From Calvatia gigantea (lineage: Eukaryota; Basidiomycota; Agaricomycetes; Agaricales; Lycoperdaceae): DNA of 64,000 nucleotides. Where the stretch lies: contig JACAAK010000006.1 in assembly GCA_025093985.1 (NCBI GenBank), positions 1,240,001 to 1,304,000 of the forward strand, in the 5' to 3' direction. The position numbers and the translations under genes are program-made. This document shows, in pieces, positions 57,501 through 64,000 of the stretch (its first letter is position 1; the number at the start of each line of letters is the position of its first letter). A model generated the notes under the pieces. It ran no database searches. It was not told the origin of the DNA and worked only from the letters and a program-made list of their open reading frames with translations.

Positions 57501-58780
57501 CACGATGGCATCAAATTTCTGTAGCTCAGTGAGCTTTTCCTGGCTCTGTGCCCATTCCTAACGATCTGTCAGAGATTGTTATCCGGAGATGTGGCGCAAA
57601 GCACTTCAAGGAATGTTGGGACACAGAAGATGAGTTGACTTCGACAAGCAATTGCACTTTTGAACAAGCTCTCTGACGTCGTGGCTACTGGAGGATCTCT
57701 TGGCGGGAAGTTGGAGAGGGTGACACCAGTCGTTGCCTGGATCCCAGTGAGCCTGGGGACGCTTCCAGCCCTGGAAGTTTGACTTACGGCCCAAGCGAGT
57801 GACACAATACCCATTGCATCTTAGATAGCCCTCAGTGTCGTAACAAACACGGAATTGGCAATGATCTCACGGAAAAAAGGCAATGAATGGTTCGAGAGTA
57901 CGCGACCGCAAAGGTCGGTTTCTCCATAATCTGATGGACAATGTATTAATCAGTAGGGAGCACGAGGAAAACTCCATAGATACGTACACGGCTGTGTGCC
58001 CCATTGGATGAGGTTGCGGTGACTGAGGGGAATGGGTTTAGGGAATGAAGTCGAACCTGTCGGAACATGCCAAAGATGTGTTTGGTTAGCGGCACCTGGT
58101 CGGGATAAGGGATGGCTACCGGAAGAATGCAGTATCAAAGCGACATCGTCTGCGCCTACTCCCTCTAGTGGAGGAAGTTCAACAAAGCTTTTACCCTGCT
58201 CGGGCAATAACTCGGCAAATGCTGACGCCTCCAAAAGCGTGACATTTAAGGAGCTCTGATCGTCTTGAACCAGTTGACACGCTATTTTGATGGTGCGCTG
58301 TGTCATATCGTCTTGGCTCACGATGAGGTGCCTGACCCGCATTTTCCGCAATAGATTGGCGACACCGCGGTCTGAGTTGCGTGGGGAAATGGGGAAGGCA
58401 CGATATCCCGCACGCATGATTCCTGCTGTGATGATAAAATAGGATAATTGGTCTGCAAGATAGTGAGCTCAGTCTTGCTGTCGACCACCGGATCTGAGGA
58501 ACTGACCAATTACCGCAAAGATGGCGACAACGGGGGTTTCTTGCGCATCGCGAAGGGTTGGAATCTTGCTGAGACGACAGGCCGCTGTATGGATCGCCTG
58601 GCCAACTTGGCTCCAAGTAACTGTATGAACAGCATCGTCATTGTCGTAGATGAAGAGAGGATGGGAACCACTGTTGTGCAGGTGATGATCGTATATTTCT
58701 GGGATTGTCAGAGAGCCATCAAGAGGAGGTGGGGTGAACGTTGCAGAATTTCGCGCCTGGGGACAGGGAAAATCAGTCAT
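54541..58780 (-). CDS. NRPS-like adenylation-thiolation-reductase enzyme (A-T-R)
   Basis: About 17 exons. The first are 58780-58507, 58452-58120, 58056-57988, 57930-57871, 57819-57788, 57736-57605, 57557-57504, 57453-57371, and the next begins at 57320. The adenylation domain has ILHSSGSTSFPKP, FYGATELGG and ADDQIMHSSGEK. The carrier domain has FGCDSLKATWLRN; its phosphopantetheine Ser codon is split by an intron at 56071-56126. The C-terminal reductase (about 55900-54541) has TGSTGGLGSYIL for NADPH and GYPESKW, the Tyr-x3-Lys pair. Such enzymes activate a carboxylic acid, load it on the carrier and release it as an aldehyde; aminoadipate reductase and aryl-acid reductases are relatives. There is no condensation domain. 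Substrate unknown. Every junction I traced restores the frame, so it looks functional. It converges with POL2, 130 bp apart. Confidence 0.9.
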
Positions 58781-59110
58781 GGGGGTGTTCGCTACATCTT
58801 TTAAGGCGCCATTAAGCCCATTCTTATAGCAGAGTCAGACATCTCGACTAAACGGAGAAGTACATATGATGTGGTTAAATGCTACTGTAAGTACTGACTT
58901 GGCGAAGGGCAATTAAGAGTTCCCACGCCACTGATGAACGTTGTGTCCAGCTGTTGGGTGAGCGCTGATATCAAAACTGTTCATCACCGTGTCAGACGGT
59001 GCCGAACCCGTTTCTACCATTTTTCTACCCCGCCTCTTCTCTGTTCATTAGGTCAACGCACCGATTCCCCTCCTTTCTTTCTCTTATCTTACTACTCTGC
59101 TTATACTACT
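58781..59110. promoter_or_regulatory. divergent promoter region
   Basis: 330 bp between the head-to-head NRPS-like gene and the kinase gene. A pyrimidine-rich stretch (about 59030-59100, TCTTTCTCTTATCTT) directly upstream of the kinase ATG is a common fungal transcription-start feature. No clear TATA box. Confidence 0.4.
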
Positions 59111-62100
59111 ATGTCGTCTGCTCGCGGCCACAAGACATCAGGCTCCGTGAGCCAGAACCACAAAGCACAGCTCGCTAATGCCTATAATGAACTTGGGAAG
59201 GAATTGTCTTCGTCAAAGATACGAGTAGTCGGAAATTATACGCTAGGAAAAGTCATCGGAGAAGGTGAGCATCGGCCATCACACTGGTCGTACCTTGCTC
59301 TTACCTGGCAACCAAGGTACCTATGGTAAAGTGCGCATGGGTACCCATCGCCTCACCTCGACCCGCGTAGCCATCAAGCAAATTCCCAAAGCTATGTCTG
59401 CATCCCTAACCCGCGAAATCCATCACCACCGGCAACTCCATCACCCGCATATCGCCCAAATGTACGAAGTCATTGCTACAGAGTCGCATATTTGGATTAT
59501 CACAGAACTTTGTTCTGGAGGAGAGTTATTCGATTACCTCGCCGAGAAAGGCCGCCTCTCAGAAGATGAGACTCGTGTCATCTTCGGACAACTCTGTTTA
59601 GCAGTCGCATACCTGCACGAATCCGGCATCGTTCATCGCGATCTCAAATTGGAAAATGTCTTAATGGATGAGCGCTGTCGGGTAAAACTTGGAGACTTTG
59701 GCTTTACCCGCGAATATGATAAGAACGCGCTTATGGAGACATTCTGTGGGACGACTGGTTACGCGTCTCCGGAAATGCTGCAAGGAAAGAAGTACCAAGG
59801 TCCAGAGGTTGACGTGTGGTCCCTCGGTGTCATTCTCTATTGCCTCCTAACCGGAACCTTGCCCTTTGATGACGATGATGAAGCTGTGATGCGTGCGAAA
59901 GTTATACACGAAGATTTTGAAGATCCCACCTGGCTGTCATTGGGTATGGTCATTGCATAAGGTTCAAAGGGTAAAACTGATCTAATGCCAGAGGCACGCA
60001 ACCTTATTAAGGGGATCCTACAAAAGGATGTAACAAAACGCATTACAATACCACAAATTCTAGCACACCCTTGGTTCACCTCCAAAAACTTGACTTATGA
60101 AGGCGAATCCCCTCTTTCTACTGAATCCCCCATCGCTAGCCAGTCCAACGGTCGCATTTCCCGACACTCTTCTGAGGAATCCACCCAAGCTTCTCCCTCT
60201 TCCTTTGTTGTACACCCTGATCTCGCTTCATCAACACCCACCACTCCTGATGATTCTTTTGGTGACCCATTTATATCTCCGCCAGAGGGGAATCTCCCTC
60301 GTATCCCCAGTGATTCGACGATAGGGAAAGCAACAAGCGTGCAGTCGCAACCTTCAAAAGTGGCTCTCACAGAAAACCGCCGGCCCACCTCCGTTCCAGA
60401 GGAGGATACTGATGCCACATCTAAGCCCCTACCATCTCCTCAACCTTGGTCCAAGGCGCCTTTGCATCCACTACGAACTCCTGTGCGGACAAAACGTCGT
60501 TCTATCTCATCGACGCTTTCTGACCCGTCGGACTCGCCCGCTGAGAAAGCCATGGGTCTACAACCCCTGCCCGAGAGTCGAGATTTGGATTTCGCTTCTC
60601 TTTTGACTCAACCTGCACCCATCATCTTTTCCACTCCCCTTGAGCGTGACCTTCTTAATACGCTCAGTTCTTTGGGCTTAGACACGGCTCAGATTGTGCA
60701 TTCGGTGTTATCAAACGCCTGTGATTCTGCGGGAGCTGTGTGGTGGATGCTCAAAAAGAAAACGGAGAAGACCTCATTGGGTGAAGGCGACTCCCCGCAG
60801 AGTACAACAAGTCTTGAAACCCCACGGCCAAAGGAACCGTGGAGTCAGCAGAAGAAACGCCACAAAGTTAACGTAGGAGTTCAGACTGACGCTGATGTAT
60901 ACTTTCCTTCGGCAAGGTCTGCACCTCAACTCGCATTTGTCCCTGCCACGCCAACGACCATCCGACCCGTCAGTCCTCGGCAGACCTCACCAACACGCTC
61001 TCCCATGCTTTCACCGTCCTCCTCCACGATCACTGGAGATCTTTCTTCTCGTTCTCACCCATCGACTCCTGCTAGCAGCCTCCGGAATAAAGAGAAGAGC
61101 AAAGAGAAGCCCCGATCCGGAAGTGTGAGTATCATACAGCGTGCTACCACAGCCCTCGAAGCAGCAGGTTTGGTCCGCAAAAAATCGACCGAAGTTGTCA
61201 AGGAGAAGGACGAGAGTCAACGAGATAAGTCGAGAGACGAACCCCGAAGTTCTCATGGCAGCGGCGGTTCCTCCAAATTGACCAAATCTCCTCCTCTCAA
61301 AGCTTCTAAGGACAAGGATTACCCTCCTGTTCCCGTCACACCACCGCCAATCAGCCAACAACATCCAAGTGCGGCACATATGGGCTCACCCTGGATTCTG
61401 GCCGACTCAAAAGAGTCGCTACAACACACCAGCGCGGTTACTCCCGTGACCGTAGGAGGTCAGATTCAGTCACAATCCGCTCCCAACATTTTCGAGACAT
61501 CCAAGCAAGCAGGGGCCCTAAGACCACGTGCCAACCTGTTGAACAGCTTTCCGCTTATGGTTTCACGAAGATAGGAAGGGAAAGCGAAAAGAACCCCCAC
61601 CGGCGTCATCCCAAGGCAATGGAGGGAGTTACGGGAGGCCTTTGAGCCAACAACCACCCATGGGCAGCGCGAAAAGACGAGGCAGTGGCTCCGGTGGTAA
61701 ATTTAGGGTCACTCGGAGTGCTACTACCGGACATCGTACGCACCGCCCATCTATCTCTTCCAGGAGATCCAGCAGTGTTAACTCGAGGCGATCTTCGGTC
61801 ACATCCATGCATATGATCGTCACCGATTCCCCTCAAATTGCGTCTCGCCGCTCGTTTGGGAGCCATACTCCAAATTCCGAGCGGGGAGAGTTTTCATCCA
61901 GGCCGTCCTCTATTCGGAGCTTTTCTATGCAACCTCGGCATCGTAAATCACCTTCTGCGAGTTCCGCAAGTTCGGCACATTTCCGCACTACGTCTCCAAT
62001 GCAGAAACATCGGCGAGGAGGGTCTGGATCGTCTACCAGGGTTGTCAGACAGGCACAAGCTGTTCGAGTTGCGCACGGGCGTTCGAATTCCACCACGTCT

Positions 62101-62817
62101 TCGATTCACTCACCATCCTCTTCTCGACCAACGTCATTCTATGAGCCTTCCGATGGCGATGCTGCCAGAACAGGTTCCCCTTTCAAAACTCGGAAGCGGT
62201 CAGGAGACAGACTCGGGGGCGGGGGTACAATGTTTGTACAAAAGCGACCGGGAGCATTTATAAGCCCCATATCCTACAACGCTTCAATTGGACGTTCGAG
62301 TTGGAAGAAGTCCTGGGGATTGGAACCACCCGGGTGGCAGACACGGACTGCCCATCTCCCCGTTGAAGTCCTAGCGATATCAGCTGTGAACGAGCCAATG
62401 ACGATTCGTGACGTATTTTCAGGTCGTCAATCGCTGAGTCTCGGGGATGAAAGTGATTGGGTGGACGAAGATGATGACGTTCCAGCATTTGCAGGCGGAT
62501 TGGGCCAATTGGGAACATCAGTCTTGAATTCTTCATCTCTAAACCCCAATTCTGTCGAGAACACCCCCATCCTGTCACCACCTCCCAGAGGGAACAACCG
62601 TAGGACCGGAAAGCGCACGGGCAAGGTTGCGCCGATGGCGACGGGGTCTGCGGCATCAACGAGCGGAAGAGTGAAGACTGCGAACGAGCGCGTGTCTCCA
62701 GTGCCCCAGGATACCGCCGCAGAGACGAGAACCAGTAGGAGACAGCTTCCTACTCCGCGGCCGGGACCTGCGTTTAAGCAGGCTATTCAAGAAGAAGATG
62801 AAGACGAAGAAGAATGA
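59111..62817 (+). CDS. Kin4-type Ser/Thr protein kinase (CAMK group), frame-shifted C-terminus
   Basis: Exons 59111-59264, 59317-59943 and 59992-62817. The kinase domain (about residues 45-285) has GEGTYGKV (glycine loop), VAIKQ (Lys), HRDLKLEN (catalytic loop), DFGFT and TTGYASPE (activation segment). Overall it resembles Kin4/Frk1 of the CAMKL group, which restrain mitotic exit when the spindle is misplaced; this role here is inference. The long tail is Ser/Pro/Arg-rich. At 61565-61574 the frame ends in TAG, but one base away it continues (EDRKGKRKEPPPA…) for about 415 codons with a conserved-looking WKKSWGLEPPGW block and an acidic end at 62817. One extra base near 61566 would explain it: sequencing error or real truncation. 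Confidence 0.85.
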
Positions 62818-63231
62818 GAAGAATGAGTAGATAATTAGTTGTCGATTTTTTTTTCTTCGCCTCTATGGGACTATATTTCTTATCAAACCCTTTAAACGCT
62901 CGTTACCAGTTTCAATTAGTTAATAATTTCTATCGCAAAGATTAGTAGATTTCTACATAATAATGGCCTTGTATTAGTATTATCCTCGTTTCCGAACCTA
63001 TTTAGCCCTGGACTGGACGATGCTGTGTTTGTTGTTTGATCAAAGATGTGACGGGTTGTTGCGGTCACGTACTGCCTGCGTGACGTACCCACAGTGGATT
63101 GGTCCTTTCCGCTCCCTTCCTCACGACCCCCATCCCCTCCTCGTTTGACACGGTGGGTTCAGCGCCAGAAATTCAGACCAAAACCACCTCCGAATACTCA
63201 TTAAACTTTACCAGAAACACACGCGCCTATA
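62818..63231. other. intergenic
   Basis: AT-rich kinase 3' region (about 62830-62990) then the promoter of the SNARE gene; no other feature seen. Confidence 0.5.
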
Positions 63232-63975
63232 ATGTAAGCTTTGCGAATGGTTTTGCGTACTTTCCAGTCCGCAGTTCGAGCTGACGACTGCCTGCCACCT
63301 GTTGTCCAGGTCTGAGCCATACGATCCCATATCTCCCCCGCAATGGATCTTCTTCGGGAGCTGGCCAGGGGAATGCTAAAACTGCAGCTATTCAAGCACA
63401 GATTGACGACACCGTAGGAATTATGAGGGATAACATTACCAAGGTCGCGGAGCGGGGAGAACGGTTGGATTCCCTGCAGGACAAAACAGGCAAGTGCCCC
63501 TTCCTTTACCCACTCTAAAACTACCCCGTTTGCTGGCTGGCGTGCGTGGTGCGTACCCTACAGGCGCTGCTTGCGCAATCACCAAACGTGGGCCTGGGAA
63601 TCTAGAGGGTCAGTTACTAACATCTTACTCCGCAGATAATCTCGCAGTATCTGCGCAAGGTTTCCGCAGAGGGGCAAACCGCGTCCGTAAGGTGAGCATT
63701 CCAGAGTTTTAGAAATAAGGAGTTGCCACTGAGACCAATCCTCCCTGATCTAGAACATGTGGTAAGCAGCCTGCTTCAGAATTCACACCTGCCAAAAATT
63801 GACGTTTGGCACTCCGATTTCAGGTGGAAAGACATGAAGGTTTGTAGTGAAATTCGTCAGCTTTTCGGACAGCTACTAATGACTCGCTGTTTAGATGCGC
63901 ATCATCATTGGTGTTGCGATAGCCGTCATTATTATCATCATTGTCGTTTCCATCGTCAAAGCGACGGGACACTAG
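63232..63975 (+). CDS. SNC1: synaptobrevin/VAMP-family R-SNARE
   Basis: Six exons: 63232-63233, 63310-63489, 63636-63691, 63754-63761, 63824-63839, 63895-63975. Exon 1 supplies only AT; splicing to G gives ATG followed by SEPYDP, the conserved fungal Snc1 start. The SNARE helix ([32 protein letters not shown] region) has the zero-layer Arg in ERGERLD; then [16 protein letters not shown] and a C-terminal Ile/Val-rich membrane anchor with a very short tail. It drives fusion of secretory vesicles with the plasma membrane. Intron 2 begins with GC (GCAAGT) and exon 4 is 8 nt. After SEPYDP one extra base seems present near 63327, shifting the frame relative to YLPRNG; error or damage. Confidence 0.85.
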
Positions 63976-64000
63976 AAATCTGAATCTCGCGGGTACCCGA

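Noticed and set aside
61642..62817. Separate gene starting at 61642
   Set aside because: The frame stays open upstream to the kinase ORF, the first codons are not an ATG, and composition continues the kinase tail, so a shifted continuation is more likely.
1..64000. CRISPR arrays, bacterial operons or ribosome binding sites
   Set aside because: The window is eukaryotic: spliceosomal introns throughout and no regularly spaced short repeats.

Overview
The window looks like a fungal chromosome segment, most likely from an Agaricomycete (Basidiomycota). This rests on dense short GT-AG introns (about 45-75 bp), a laccase-type gene, an A-T-R NRPS-like reductase, and chromodomain Ty3/gypsy and Ty1/copia elements. 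It splits sharply in two: about 1-39,760 is a transposon nest with no recognisable host gene, and about 39,930-64,000 is compact gene-rich DNA. An intron-containing tRNA-Leu sits at the border.

Transposon part. A copia element (minus, running off the left edge; 408-bp LTR at 5513-5920) sits in the integrase of gypsy element A (plus, 5921-8356). Element A itself abuts the broken RT of gypsy B (minus, 8357-10617). A solo LTR and AT-rich repeat DNA follow. Next is a complete 7.7-kb gypsy E (minus, 11467-19176; 548-bp LTRs, target duplication ATGCT) that carries an antisense, intron-containing gene. After fragments of a copia LTR and of gypsy F, a long nest spans 22490-38539. An LTR of an unidentified family ('LTR-X') was split by gypsy D (22674-36484) and by a Tc1 element (36656-38260). 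Gypsy D was in turn split by complete gypsy C (25196-31589, TSD TGAAT) and by a solo copia LTR (TSD CTCTG), which itself holds a second LTR-X copy (TSD AATGG). Elements A, C, D and F belong to one Tf1/sushi-like group with a self-complementary primer site and an extra downstream reading frame of unknown function ('ORF3'). Stops and LTR differences are mostly C-to-T/G-to-A changes at CpG.

Gene part, left to right: tRNA-Leu(CAA); mitochondrial class I release factor (minus); a laccase-like gene with lost trinuclear copper ligands and broken frames (plus); a tRNA-Val(AAC) and a 3' half-copy of it (minus); DNA polymerase epsilon catalytic subunit, 8 exons, apparently intact (plus); an NRPS-like adenylation-thiolation-reductase enzyme (minus); a Kin4-type protein kinase whose C-terminal part is in a shifted frame (plus); and an R-SNARE of the synaptobrevin/Snc1 family with an intron inside the start codon and an 8-nt exon (plus). 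POL2 and the NRPS-like gene are convergent; the NRPS-like gene and the kinase are divergent over about 330 bp. The host genes are unrelated housekeeping and secondary-metabolism genes, not an evident cluster.

Exon boundaries were read by hand from splice signals and family conservation. Family names rest on motifs recognised by eye; no database search was possible.
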